Assembly (NCBI GenBank): GCA_028564925.1
Contig: CM053028.1
Location: forward strand, 628,069,380 to 628,133,379
From: Lithobates sylvaticus
Taxonomy: Eukaryota > Chordata > Amphibia > Anura > Ranidae
Direction of reading: 5' to 3'
Length of the DNA: 64,000 nt
The notes beneath the pieces are model-generated. The model made no database searches, was not told where the DNA came from, and worked only from the letters and a program-made list of their open reading frames with translations. Positions 51,875-63,464 of the stretch are shown piece after piece (positions within the stretch are counted from its first letter, which is position 1; every line of letters starts with the position of its first letter). Both the position numbers and the translations under genes were made by a program.

Positions 51875-53887
51875 TTACCATTCCGTAGAGAACCTTCTCT
51901 TCAGTCTTTTGACTCTCCTTTTTATTCTAGCATATATGCAGCAATTAATAACTGTCACTATAGCTAAACCAAGTATGAGTATCAATATAGGACTAAATAT
52001 CCAACTGAATGTTTTGGTTGCAGTAGGAGACCATCCACTGAAAACATCATACCAGTGGTGGGTGGTCTCTTCCTTGATTTGTGAAGATAGATGAATAAGT
52101 TTTCCCTTATCAATAATTGCGGATAATAGGTTGTTCTGAAGGGTATGTTCGTGTGTTTCTATGTATTTCCGAAGTATTTCTGATTCTTTTAAAACTTGCA
52201 ATAGGGGTTCTAATGATATTACAAAAGGTGTGGTGTCAGTAAGATTATCTACTGCCCATTCCCTATTAAATGTTTTATCAGCATCTGATTCAAAAATGAA
52301 AGTGTCATTTAACCATTTAAATACTTTAACATTCATTATACACCCTGAAAAAGGAGCTGTTCTATTTAGACTCCTCATGGTGTCGTTGTCATTAGTTACT
52401 AAACAAATATGTTGTGGTCCTATTTCCATGAATCGATTCCCTATGTGTACGGGCATTCTTTGGAACTTACATATATTGGACTGGTGCTTTAACAGGCAAG
52501 GTTCATAGACTGATGAACTCCTTCCACAAACCATTCCTTTGTTAGTTTCGGTACACAGACTCAGATCATGAGTTCTGTCCTGTGTATCTACATAATGCCC
52601 ATAAATCTCGGGATACCAAAATTCAGGCGGATCTTCCCCTATCAGAAGTGGCATTACTATCAGTTTACACATTACCTCTATGCCCTCCACCATATATATG
52701 TTAAACCTCCCAGCACACCATTGTTCCTCACATTCTATTTGTCTGCCTGTTACTTCAAACCAGGTGTTTTCTAAGTCTAGACCCTTGAAATATTTTATCC
52801 ATGTGTGGTAATTCCCTGACTGTAACTCTTCCCTTGCCCTATTTACTTGTATGTGATAGGATAGTGTAGAGAAAGCACACTGAGTGAGATCTATAAATTT
52901 CTGATCTCTCTTCCATAGCTCCAAGCTGGCTATTATCGTGTGATTAACCATAGCATTAAGGTATTTAGTTAACTGTACCTGACTAATTTGTGTTTCAAAT
53001 GTTGTAGGTAACCATTGACTAGTTATTATCAGTCCATCAGCTATGTGTCCCCCTGCATGTTTCCATTTATTTTGTATCATTTCCATCTGTATTCCGCTCA
53101 TTACTCCCATTCCTGTTCCGGTTGCTCCCAAAACGGTGTCATACCATTCTCGTTTGTATCTACAATCTGGTAACTTAGGGAAAGTAACATTAAATTTTAC
53201 TTTGGTTTTCTGTTGTGATATGGAAGTGTTTAAACAGGACTTGGGGACAGGGGTTAATACTGAGGACTTGAAAACCAGAGGTGGGGTGTCTTCTATCTTT
53301 ATACTAAATCCATAATGTTCCCACTGTATATACCCACCTGCTGTGTTATTCGATTTTACGAAAAACCATGATGCACAAATGTAGGTTGCTGATTGATTTG
53401 TGACTATGGGTCCTGTTATATTGAATGGTTCAGCTCCGCTTACTGGCCTAATACCTGTTCCCTTTGTTTTCTTTTTATATTCCTCAGAATGTGGGGTACG
53501 GAGTACTGCCTGAGTTTTATCAAAAACTTCTTTCCATGTTTCTAATGGACCTAATTTATGACACTTATGTGGTGTGTAGTTATAAGGCCATGGTAAATTT
53601 TCCCTCCAGTGAAAGGATATGTTTACCAGTGCCGGTGGTCTGGCTTTTACAAATACTACGGGTGAACGTGGGTAATAGTCATTATCTTTTACATAAAAGG
53701 GGCTCTCATGTCCTGATACAACAATACTTCCTACACTATATGACCGTGTCCCATCCTTAGGCCCAAAGCCTACCCATGTTAGGTCTGTATTGTTCTCATG
53801 AGTTGTCACATCTATACCAGGAGTGAAAGCATAAATACATCCTAAAAGACATTCTAGTACTGTTATTATATCTAAAAAGTTTATCAT
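51875..53887 (-). CDS. env: Retroviral envelope glycoprotein (Env), long open frame, 670 aa
   Basis: A fossil env gene that looks whole as an open frame. It has a hydrophobic N-terminal signal segment ([16 protein letters not shown]) and many N-glycosylation sites and cysteines in the surface part. A Gly/Ala-rich, possibly fusion-related segment ([14 protein letters not shown]) sits near the middle. Toward the end come a heptad-like stretch ([20 protein letters not shown]), a membrane-proximal [14 protein letters not shown], one membrane span at about 630-652 ([19 protein letters not shown]) and a basic cytoplasmic tail. I do not recognise a classic CX6CC immunosuppressive-loop motif, so the env type is unassigned even though integrase looks gamma-like. 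In retroviruses Env is made from a spliced RNA. An open env in an otherwise degraded provirus may simply be young, or may be kept. Confidence 0.85.
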   Translation of the reverse strand: MINFLDIITVLECLLGCIYAFTPGIDVTTHENNTDLTWVGFGPKDGTRSYSVGSIVVSGHESPFYVKDNDYYPRSPVVFVKARPPALVNISFHWRENLPWPYNYTPHKCHKLGPLETWKEVFDKTQAVLRTPHSEEYKKKTKGTGIRPVSGAEPFNITGPIVTNQSATYICASWFFVKSNNTAGGYIQWEHYGFSIKIEDTPPLVFKSSVLTPVPKSCLNTSISQQKTKVKFNVTFPKLPDCRYKREWYDTVLGATGTGMGVMSGIQMEMIQNKWKHAGGHIADGLIITSQWLPTTFETQISQVQLTKYLNAMVNHTIIASLELWKRDQKFIDLTQCAFSTLSYHIQVNRAREELQSGNYHTWIKYFKGLDLENTWFEVTGRQIECEEQWCAGRFNIYMVEGIEVMCKLIVMPLLIGEDPPEFWYPEIYGHYVDTQDRTHDLSLCTETNKGMVCGRSSSVYEPCLLKHQSNICKFQRMPVHIGNRFMEIGPQHICLVTNDNDTMRSLNRTAPFSGCIMNVKVFKWLNDTFIFESDADKTFNREWAVDNLTDTTPFVISLEPLLQVLKESEILRKYIETHEHTLQNNLLSAIIDKGKLIHLSSQIKEETTHHWYDVFSGWSPTATKTFSWIFSPILILILGLAIVTVINCCIYARIKRRVKRLKRRFSTEW

Positions 53888-53889
53888 TC

Positions 53890-56250
53890 TGTGTCTTGTT
53901 CCGGACTTTTTCTACAATGTGATGCGTGGATCCAAGTGGTCTTTCCTTCCAATTTTACTGAGGTTGGGGTGCTCAACAGCACTTGGTATGGTCCTCAAAC
54001 CGTAGTTCCAAAGTCTTTCTAGTATGTTTCTTTACATAGACCCAATCTCCAGGATTTAATAAGTGAGTACCTGCTTACAGAGTCAGGATCTGGAATGGAA
54101 GAATACACATCTCTGTGGATCTTAGTTAGATACTGTTGTAATTGTATCACATATGCAGTCAAGCTTATCACATTGTAATTGCATACTCTATGGAAAATAT
54201 AAACCTAACCCAGGTGCACCTCCAAAAAGTATCTCACAAGGAGACAGTCCTGTCTTCCCTGTGGGAGTGTATCGGATGGAAAACAGAGCCAAAGGTAAAA
54301 CATTCTGGCCATGGCTTCCCCAATTCTTGCATCTATATTTTTAATTTTATTGTTCCATTTACTCTTTCTACTGACCCTGAACTTTGAGGATGATAAGGGG
54401 TGTGAAAACTTTGCTGGACCCCTAACATTGCCATCACATTCTGCATGATTTCTCCCGTGAAATATGTTCCCCCTATCTGATTCTATAGTTTCGGGGAGAC
54501 CAAACCTAGGTATTAACTCAGTGATCAGTTTCTTGGCTGTGGCTTTGGCTGTGGCTGATTTAACAGGGTAACTTTCGGCCTAAAACGGAAAACAGATCGA
54601 TACACACGAGAACAAACTCAAAAGGGCCGCTCTTAGGCACTTGTATATAGTCAATTTGCAGTCTCTGAAAGGGGGTACTGTGCCTGATGTCTCCGGGGTG
54701 TTTTAACTTTCTGTCCTGGGCTATTCAGGAGACAGATTTGGCAGGCTGCACAGTAGTTTCTGGCAATGCTGCTGAATCCAGGGGCGAGCCATCTCTGGCT
54801 CACAATCCTATACATAGAATTGGAGCTGATATGCGTGGGAAGGTGAACTGCTGCCGCCATTGCCGGGTACAGAGAAGCTGGTGGACAAACCTTGTCCCCC
54901 CCTCTCCATACTTGGTCAGGGTCTGGCGCTGCTCCCATTTTTACCCACCTATCCTTTTCGCTCACCTCTGCTTGTTCCTGTAACCTACTCAGCTTCTGCC
55001 ATGTTGGTTCTGGGCTACTTACCTGTACTGCTGCTACAGTCTCAGGGCTTACCTCCTTTAGAGCTGCTTGTCTTGCAGTTAAATCTGCAAATATATTTCC
55101 TTTTGCTTCAATTGTTTTTGCATTCGTGTGTGCCGCTATCTTCATTATGGCCACCTTTTTGACTTTTTTGTAGGTTATCTAAGACTCTTTTTATTCCTTC
55201 CTTTGCTTTACTGGTGTACCTGCTGCTGTCAGATATCAGCAATCATGATCAGATACACCCTCAGATTGAAGGGTATCAGTACCATTTTTCACTACTATCC
55301 CCCCCTGCCAAACCTGTTGACTGAAGAGGCAAATAGGTACCTAAATTGAAATTGGTGCAGAAATCAATGACTGTTTTATTCCTGGATGCTTTCAGTAAGT
55401 TCACATATGTACGGTTTTTACACAATTCATACAATGTGTAGCAATGAACTGGCATGAGGTATCCACTCTCTGCAATATGACACAATACCTAAAACCTTTA
55501 GACTTTTTGTGGTTGCAACATTCCCTTTCTGTTTATTCATGCCTTGTGCTCTGTGCTTATGCAGTGACAGAAAAAAAAAAAAAAAAAAAAACCCTTTTTC
55601 TTATTTAACCCCTAACAACCTTTTGTTGTTAAAACCTGTAAAAGATTGAGGGTACTGTCTATACATATTTTTCTCATTGGGGCAACATAACAATAAATCA
55701 TTCACATATTGTAAAATGCAAACCATAATTGACATTATTCCGCTAGTGGCACAGAAAAGAAAGCATTTAAACTAAATCTATCACTGTGAAACACATGCTA
55801 TTTAAAGGTATCTGGGATAATAAGGTATGCGGGTTCGGCACTAGTATTTTGTTTACTGCCCTAAGGTCCTGTACCTTCCTATACTTAATTGGACCACCGT
55901 CCACTGATTTCTTTTAACTAGGGTACAGAGGAATATTTGCGGGCAATTTTACTTCCCTCAGGGCTCTACTTTTAAGTAATGACTGTACTTGGGTTTCTAT
56001 AGCTGCCTCCTGAGGCGCACTAAGTGGATACTGTTTTTGGTCGGGGAGCACTGCTCCGGGTATCAATTCCAGTGTCACTGGAGGAATGGGCAGAAGCCCA
56101 ACATCAACTGGATGTTCTTCCCACAGATCCTCTGGAAAAGATGCCAGTAGCTGCTCTAATGCTGGTGTAATCTGGTTAAGTGCCTCAGGTTCTTCTTCTA
56201 AACATTGGATCAAATTACACATTTCTATATTTTTTTTCCAGTCTGTCACC
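53890..56250 (-). pseudogene. pol: Degraded pol remnants (RT, RNase H, integrase)
   Basis: Recognisable minus-strand parts, in order: an RT entry region (PIPPVTLELIPGAVLPDQKQ, near 56100); scattered RT remnants; an RNase H end followed by the integrase HHCC zinc domain (THISSNSMYRIVSQRWLAPG, CAACQICL; 54651-55154); integrase core remnants; and the integrase C-terminus ending [11 protein letters not shown] near 53930. That last motif resembles the gammaretroviral integrase end, the basis for the family call. The gene is broken in several places and is a fossil. It lies just upstream of env, as usual. Confidence 0.8.
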
Positions 56251-57192
56251 TATATTTTAGTATACTCTAGACAACGGTACCATCCCATCCGGATGATATG
56301 AAACATATATACAACATATAAGACATATAAGACTCCAACACTTCCCCTTGTCTGTCTTTTCTAAGTCTGCTGCTCCCTTTCTATCTTGACCTTGTCGGGG
56401 TTTGGTTTGCTTCTGACCCATTCTAATCCCGTGCCTAGGTAGCTTATTGGAATACTGACAATATGCCCCAAAACTATGGCCAGATCTTCAGACTGACCTC
56501 CTTTGGGGACCCTACACCAGTTTCTCGTTGCTTTCCTCCTAGGGTGCTAGAATACTGAATATCTCTCCTGGATACTGAATAACTTTATATGCTAGCCAAC
56601 TGACAAACAATATGACCAGACTGACGGCTACAACATACATAAGCATTCCTTTGTGCGGCCAGATACCCAACTAGATCTCCGGACTTTATGGAGACCTTAT
56701 TCCCCCCTGTATTTGGGATCCCTCTCATACATTCTTATCCCTGCTTTATGGAGCAGCCAGGGCTTATACTTTCAACCCGTCTTATGGTTTATGAGTTAGA
56801 TGTGAGGTTAAGCATAAGCGTCAGACCCCCCCGAAAGGGCGCGTTCCGTTGCTTAGTTCGGCAATCCCCTTCTAACTCATACCATCCTTGACAAGGCTCA
56901 TTCACTTGTTCCACAGACAGACAAATGGACAACTTAACAGATAACACATAATTACAGCAATATAAACCGAATGTGTATTGGTTCTAAACCCACCGCTTAC
57001 GGAAGTTGGTACACAATTCCTGGAGATCAACAGCTGACAGAACGTTTAGGCAAAAATCAGGGGAGTACAGAGCATTATAAGAAAAATAAAGCTTTTTCTT
57101 ACCTGTACAGTTTTTGGTCTGTGGTTCCCTGAATGCCCGTCCTTTTTGTTCCGTCAACTTTGTTCGTCCGCTCCCTGTAGCATCATTGGTGA
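56251..57192 (-). other. Provirus leader region; gag not recognised
   Basis: About 0.94 kb between the primer-binding site and the first recognisable pol sequence. I see no long frame and no capsid or nucleocapsid motif. It is too short to hold a usual gag, so most of gag appears to be absent. Confidence 0.6.
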
Positions 57193-57210
57193 GTCGCTAT
57201 TCGGGCGCCA
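57193..57210 (-). other. Primer-binding site of the endogenous retrovirus
   Basis: The minus strand reads TGGCGCCCGAATAGCGAC, which agrees at 16 of 18 positions with the tRNA-Lys3 primer-binding site used by lentiviruses (TGGCGCCCGAACAGGGAC). It lies 5 bp inside the 5' LTR edge. Confidence 0.75.
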
Positions 57211-57215
57211 AAAAA

Positions 57216-57614
57216 TGTTAGGTGTGGCTTGCCAAGGGGCCACTGATACCAGTTTACATTGCCGCGTTCCAATTGTTAAGCTTACATAATGGAGTAAGAC
57301 ACAGACACACAGATCTCCGTGTCGGCTCCGAGCTTAAAGACCCAGGCTCTCAAAAGCTTTTATTAGCGGTATTTATACACTTTTTAAAGGGGGTGTTTTC
57401 CAAAGCAAACAGATGACAATATGATTTCATACAAGGCTATATCCAATTGTACAGGTCACCATGCCCTGTGACATAGCTGACTAAACACTCTTGTGTAAGC
57501 CCTTGTACTGGGACATTAAAACAAATAACAGGAGAGAACAAAATACGAAGCAACAATCAGATGAAAAGGGTAACTCTAACTTGTAATTACATATTCAGCT
57601 AACCGGACTTCTCA
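57216..57614 (-). repeat. 5' LTR of the endogenous retrovirus (399 bp)
   Basis: Minus strand TGAGAAG...CCTAACA, that is TG...CA. It is identical by eye to 51307-51691 over their shared length and is followed, after a few bases, by the primer-binding site at 57193-57210. Confidence 0.9.
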
Positions 57615-60600
57615 GCTGAAGTGTTGGGAAGTGGGGTAAAGGGTAGATCATAAGACGTGACCTGTGTAGTGATGCGGTGAACTTCCTTCCAGAAATCCTG
57701 TATACGAGGGCATTGCCACCATATATGTAACAATGTACCCCTATCTGACAGGCACCTCCAGCAGGAATCTGGGATATCGTGATTAAATTTGTGTAATAGG
57801 GACGGAGTGCGGTACCAACGCGTCTGAATCTTGTAACCGTTCTCCTGTGTTGAAACATTCATGGAGCCTTTGTGTATGTTTGTGTGTATGTTAGACCAGT
57901 CTGCCCCCGATACATTTATGGAGAGGTCTCTCTCCCAAGCTTTGCACATGGTGGATTCGTCAGGCCGGCGATCTGTGAAAAGAAGGGAATGGGTCATAGA
58001 TATAAGGTGCGTTTGGGGAGACTTTTGCGTACACAGTTTTTCAAAAGGTGACAGGGTCCTGGAGCAAGAGGCGCGTCTGCCCAAACAGCTCAAGAAGTGA
58101 GTAATCTGGTTGTATTTCCAGGTCGGGATACTAGGTTTGTCATGTGTCTCGGCTAATTGGGCAGTAGATAACAATCGCTCGCGAGCATAAAAGTGATGCG
58201 CTAGGGCATTGGTTTGTTGCCAGAAACCTTTGAGAAAGCCCTTTGTCATGCCCGGAGGAAATTCAGGGTTCATTAGTATCGGAGTCATGGGGCCCGGGAT
58301 GGATGAGAGGGAAGTATTGTGACATAAATTAACAAAGGAATGGATAGTGGGTTTGATCAACGGGTGTGGACCCACGTCCGGAAGCTTCAGGCAGTTTGCA
58401 ACCCATGGCAGAGAGGCAAGAGGTGTAGATATGAGGGAAGTTTCTAAGGCTACCCAGTCTTTTATGGAAGAGTGAACGTTCCAGTCAATGATGCGCGTCA
58501 GATGGACAGCTTTGTAGTAATTTTGAATGTCAGGTAGACCTATCCCCCCTAAAGTTTTAGGTAATGTTAGATGTGAATAGCTTATTCTGGGTTTGTGGCC
58601 TCCCCAGAGGAAGTTGGTGCAAAGGCGCCTATATGATTTGAAGAATATGGGGGGTATGTGAATAGGCACAGTCTGAAGTATGTAGAGGATTCTTGGTAGC
58701 GCGTTCATTTTCAAGATAGCCGCCCTGCCAAACCACGAGAAGATGGGTTTATTCCAACGGTTCAAATCTGACGTTAAATTGTTCAACAAAGAGAGGTAGT
58801 TTTTTGTGTAGAGATCTCGTAGCTTGGCAGGGAGTTGAATGCCTAGATAGGTGATCACATCAGATTTCCATTGAAAGGGGAAATTTACCTTGCATAAATC
58901 TACCGTTTGGGGGGGCAGCGTGATATTGAGAGCAAAAGATTTGGAAAAATTAATTTTGAGGTTGGAAAGTACGTTAAAGCGTTTGAATTCTGCTAGCACT
59001 ACTGGGAGTGTAGTATGTGGTTGGGTGAGGAACATCAAGATATCGTCCGCAAATGCGGCCAGTTTAAAATCCCTGTGATTGGTCTGTATTCCTTGTATGT
59101 CAGGATTACTTCTGATGCTGTTCAGAAGAGGTTCAAGGGTGAGGATGAAAAGTATCGGGGATAAAGGGCAGCCCTGTCTCGTCCCATTATGAATGGAGAA
59201 GGCACTCGACAGGGTGTCATTCACTCTAATTTTTGCTGTAGGGCTGGAGTATAGGGATAAAATGAGGTCGAGCATGCGTGGGCCCAGTCCTATAGAGTGC
59301 AATACTGCTGCCATATAATCCCATGCGACCCTGTCGAATGCCTTCTCCGCATCCAGGGAGAGAAAGAAACCTCGTTGGTTGGATGTCGTGATATGGTGAT
59401 GTAGATTGATGGCCTTTATGGTATTGTCTCTGGCTTCACGACCGGGGACAAAGCCTACTTGATCTTTAGAAACTAGTGATGGGAGATGGGGCAAAAGCCT
59501 GTTAGCCAATATCTTTGAGAAAATTTTTATGTCTACATTAAGTAGAGATATCGGCCTATAGCTGGCTGCTTGAGTGGGGTCTTTGTCATCTTTGGGAAGG
59601 ACCACTATGTGCGCTTCCAACATTTCCCGGGATAGAGGGCAGTTTGGAGAGACGGAGTTGAAGGCTTTTCTGTATGGGGCGCCTAGGGAGTCCTTGAAAG
59701 CCTTATAATAACTAGCTGGTAGTCCGTCCGGGCCTGGGCATTTGCCCGGTTTCAGTTGTTTCAGAGCTGTTTCCCATTCCAATTGAGTGATCGGGCCCTC
59801 CAGAGTATCAGAGACCTCCTGGTGTATTGTCCTGGGCAGTGTTGATTTAGAAACTGTTTAATGTTGAGCGCTCTAGAGCTGGGTAAATTGGTTGAGGGGT
59901 TTGAGCCCTCTATGTTGTATAGTGTTGAATAGAATCTCTCAAATTCAGTGGCAATGTCCGTGTTTTTCGTGTAAACCTCCCCTTTGGGCGAGTGAAGTTT
60001 GTGAATCGTAGTCTTTGCTTTCCTAGTACGGAGTGCTTGGGCTAACAGGTGACCGCTTTTATTACCAAATTCGTAAAAGAGTTTTTGTGTGAGCATGTAG
60101 TTTTTCCGGGCAGTTCTACCCATCTCTTCCTGTATCAGAGATCTGGTTTCTATGAGTTCCTGATGTAAGGTCTGGGCTAGTGTGCGTTTGTGCAAAGTCT
60201 CAAGTGTTTTTAGTTTGGCGAACAGGTCCGAAAGGGTTTTGCGTTTGTCCCGTCTAATTTTAGCTGTCATTGAAATGAGTTTCCCCCTAATGACGCATTT
60301 ATGCGCTTCCCATTGAGTCAAACTGGTCGTGTCTGGTGTGTCATTGTCAGTGAAGAAATTCTCTATACAGAGGCAAATTTCCTCGTGTCTCGCTACGTCT
60401 GACAAGAGTGTTGGGTCCATTTTCCAAGTCCTGGTATGGTTGGTCTTATCTGGTTCGGTCAACAAGATCGAGATGGGGTGGTGGTCGGATATCGTCATGG
60501 GCTCTATAGTAGCTCTGGTCAAGAGCGGGAGATCACGTTGGGTCAAGAAGAAGTAATCCAATCTGGAGTATCGATTGTGGGGATTGGAAAAGAATGTATA

Positions 60601-61197
60601 GTCCCTCTCCTTGGGGTGTAACGTGCGCCATGTGTCATGAAGCAAGAGGTTTTGTAGGCTCAGTTTAATTTGGCGTAATGCTTTATACGGCAAGTGAGAG
60701 GTCCCTGAGGACGTGTCAATGAGGGGTTCCAGGGGAACATTGAAGTCCCCTCCTACAATCAGCATACCTGTTTGGAAAGCGGCTAAACATTGTGATATAT
60801 CTCGAAAGAATGGGACTTGGGAAGAATTGGGACTGTATATATTGGCCAGGGTTAGGGGTTTGTTCCTCCAAGTCCCCTTTAGGAATAGGAATCTACCCTG
60901 CTCATCTGCTAGCGTATCCGTCACCTGGAAGTGAACATTTCTAGACAGGAGAATCGAGACCCCCTTTGATTTAGTTTCCGGATTCATTGCATGAAAGCTG
61001 TGTGGGTAATAGAAGTTGGCCAGATTAGGTTTGGATTTGGAGCAGAAATGGGTCTCTTGCAGGAAGACTATATCTGCTTTCATGCTACGCATATTGGCGA
61101 GAAGTTTTGAACGTTTTTCAGGAATGTTCAATCCTTTTGCGTTAAGGGAAACTAGTTTAAGAGTAGGGCAAAAGGAACCATGGTTAATTGCAGCCAT
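57615..61197 (-). pseudogene. L1 copy G ORF2, one frameshift, 3' end missing
   Basis: The ATG at 61197 reads MAAINHGSFCPTLKLVSLNA. Endonuclease: FLQETHF, VGGDFNVPLEPLID, YSRLDYFFL, ISDHHPIS. The linker has WEAHKCVIRGKLISM. Near 59840 the frame changes (NQHCPGQ against TIHQEVSDTLEG). The rest is then open: GKCPGPDGLPASYYK, SYRPISLLNVDIKIFSKILA, LDAEKAFDRVAWDYM, NGTRQGCPLSPILF, FADDILMFL (about 59045) and the zinc knuckle CWRCLSDRGTLLHIWWQC (about 57735). It stops at 57615 with PFTPLPNTSA, about 80-100 residues short of the usual end, where the provirus begins. Confidence 0.92.
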
Positions 61198-63464
61198 AAT
61201 GGGTTGGCTGTATAGTTATGCTAACTGTACTTGTCTAGGATTTCTCTGTTATTCACCTACGTTACCCTCCTCTCCTTTTGTTTGTTTATTTCCCCTTTTT
61301 TTGTGTCTTTCTCCCCCTCGGTTCTTGTCAAGGGGGGACCGATCTGGGAAGGGAAGCAAGACGATCTACTCGTGTAATACTATGTAGAGAGCTACGGGAG
61401 GGAGAAGAGGGAGAGAAGAAGAGAGAAGGAATGGCAGTAATGAAGAAGGGTTGGTACAGGTAAGTGGGTCAGTGGCGTGGGTCACTGGGGGAGGATTGGA
61501 AAATAAAAGGGTGCGGTCTGGTGGCGGGTCGGACCACTGGTCGACCCGGTTTGTAAGGCACCAGAAGGGGTCAGTGGGGTCTCACTGAGTCCACTGTGTG
61601 TGGGAGTGGTAGAATACGGTACCTAGAAGGAGTTAACCTCACGGTCCCGAGAGGTCATGTGTAGTTACATGTAGGCAGGGGAGGGCTGGGTGTATGTAAG
61701 AAAGTAAGTATATCGCCCAAGATTTATGGGGTGGTGTGTGATGTAAGCCCGTTAGGGATATGAAATAACCTGTAGTGTGAGTAACAAGTACAAAGTGGCA
61801 ATACCCAGCAACATAGGGTGTGACAGGTATAAGACAACATAACAATGGCAACCTGCATATACCTGTAAACAAAATATGAGAAAATATAGCCATGCAACTG
61901 TGAATTCCACGGGAACATGTTCACGAGAAGGTAGTATGGAGTGCCTATGGGTGCAAGCGGGTCCCCTTGAGGACTGGGTCAGATTGTGATGGTACAACCT
62001 CTTTCACGTTGGGGTAGCAAGAGAGACATCCTGTATAAGAGTTGAGTTAGTAGGGGGAAAAGTGGTGGTTGGTGGGGGTATCTCGAGCAAAGGCCGGTCG
62101 TATGACAGGAATTAGCAATGCAATTGAGGCGCCATCTGTAAGCCAAAGCTACTGATCTATTACCTCCGAGGGGGACCCCAACAATCTCAGGAGAGGGATA
62201 CCTTCCTTAATGACAGCAAGAGTCAAATTGTACATCGCATGCAAGTGCAGAGCGGGGGGAGAAACAACAGAAAGGCCAAAATAGAGGATAGGCCTCCTAA
62301 GTTGGACATATAATGCTTGTAGCCCAGGACAAGTTCACATAACACTCAAAGCTAATGCGAAATGCATTGGATTTACCCCTGATGATATCTCCTATGTTTA
62401 TTTTTTTTTGGTTTCATAAAATTGTCGGTCCCCTCTCTCATCTTGTCCCTCCCCCAGGCCTTTTCCTTGTTTTCCTCACCGTATCCATAATGGAGACATA
62501 CACTCCATTCCGTACGGTTCCCATTGTGCTATAGGCTCAGTGGGGGTAATCTATGACAACCGTGGTTAGTGGCCCCCTCGGAGGTCCGGTTCCTGAATTA
62601 CTAAGAAGGAGACGCTTGTCACCTAGATGCAAGACACACTATATCCCAGCCATTGAGTGCCGGGTTGGGATGTTCTACCCTTCCCGGCAATCCATGGCCA
62701 TGTCGGAGCACAACGCGCCCCCCTCCCAGCGAAACACACATGTGTAAATATATCCTACCACCATGTATACATTGCAAGAGGTAGTGTAGAATAACCTGTG
62801 GGAAAAGAAGTTAGTGTAGTAGACATGTTAGACCAATTGCATAGGGACAGGGAGGCAAGCTAAAGATGTGAGAGAGCAAGAGTGAACCATATACATTTTC
62901 CTGGTAAAGCGTGACCGGGAAAGGATACGTATCGACCTGCCGAAAGTCAACTGTGGTGCATGGGTTTGGCTTTATCAAGCACTGCAATCTTAGTACAGAA
63001 TGTTATGACACCCGTACTGAGAATATTAGTATGGTCCTGGTTGCCCCTTTGTGAATAAGTTCCGGTAGAAAGTGCAAAGGGTCTCCCTTTAGCGCATGGG
63101 GACAAGAGATGCATAGAGCTCCAAGGAAAAAAATAAATACATAAAATAATAAATAAATTTAAAAAAATAAATAAATAAATAATAAAAAAAAAAGGGCCCA
63201 TGAGGGAAAGGGGATCTACAGTTGTCGCTGAGGTTCTCTGAGGTGAGACGATGACACCCCAATGAATTGGCAAACATGGCGACCCAGTTGCATCTCAAGG
63301 GGATCCTGTGAGAAGGGAGAAGTCATGTGACCTAGTACATGAAGTTTCAAATTCCCGTGGAGAAAAATCGTAGTATATCAGACATCAAAATGTGGAAGCA
63401 GAGTGGCAAGTAGGCATTTGGTAAAAGTTTAGCCCTACCAGCGAATGGAAGGCAAAGTACCTGA
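61198..63464 (-). other. Inter-ORF region of L1 copy G, 2.3 kb
   Basis: No gene is visible. It is as long as in copies A and B but not C-rich; it contains pyrimidine-rich stretches on the minus strand near 61400-61435 and an A/T microsatellite at 63120-63195. Short frames of 60-120 codons show no recognisable motif. Confidence 0.7.
63120..63195. repeat. (AAAT)n-like A-rich microsatellite
   Basis: AAATAAATACATAAAATAAT-type sequence, with AAATAAATAAATAAATAAT then a run of A. It is T-rich on the strand of copy G and lies in its inter-ORF spacer, where copy C also has T runs. Confidence 0.9.

Larger units (their letters stand above)
51307..57614 (-). mobile_element. Endogenous retrovirus fossil, gamma-like pol, minus strand, broken
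   Basis: Paired LTRs enclose about 5.5 kb. On the minus strand the order is LTR, primer-binding site (57193-57210, lysine-tRNA type), a leader of about 0.95 kb without a recognised gag, remnants of pol (protease/RT, RNase H, integrase), env and a purine tract before the second LTR. The length is well below that of a whole provirus. Several breaks affect the gag-pol part, while env is one open frame. The LTRs look identical over their shared length, suggesting recent insertion of an already reduced copy, or LTR homogenisation. The flanks are hAT-3 on one side and L1 copy G on the other, without a target duplication. Confidence 0.9.

Noticed and set aside
51909-53760. Plus-strand frames opposite env
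   Set aside because: Short, overlapping and without domains; shadows of env.
61198-63464. Several 60-120-codon frames as host genes
   Set aside because: They lie in the L1 copy G spacer, overlap on both strands and show no motif.
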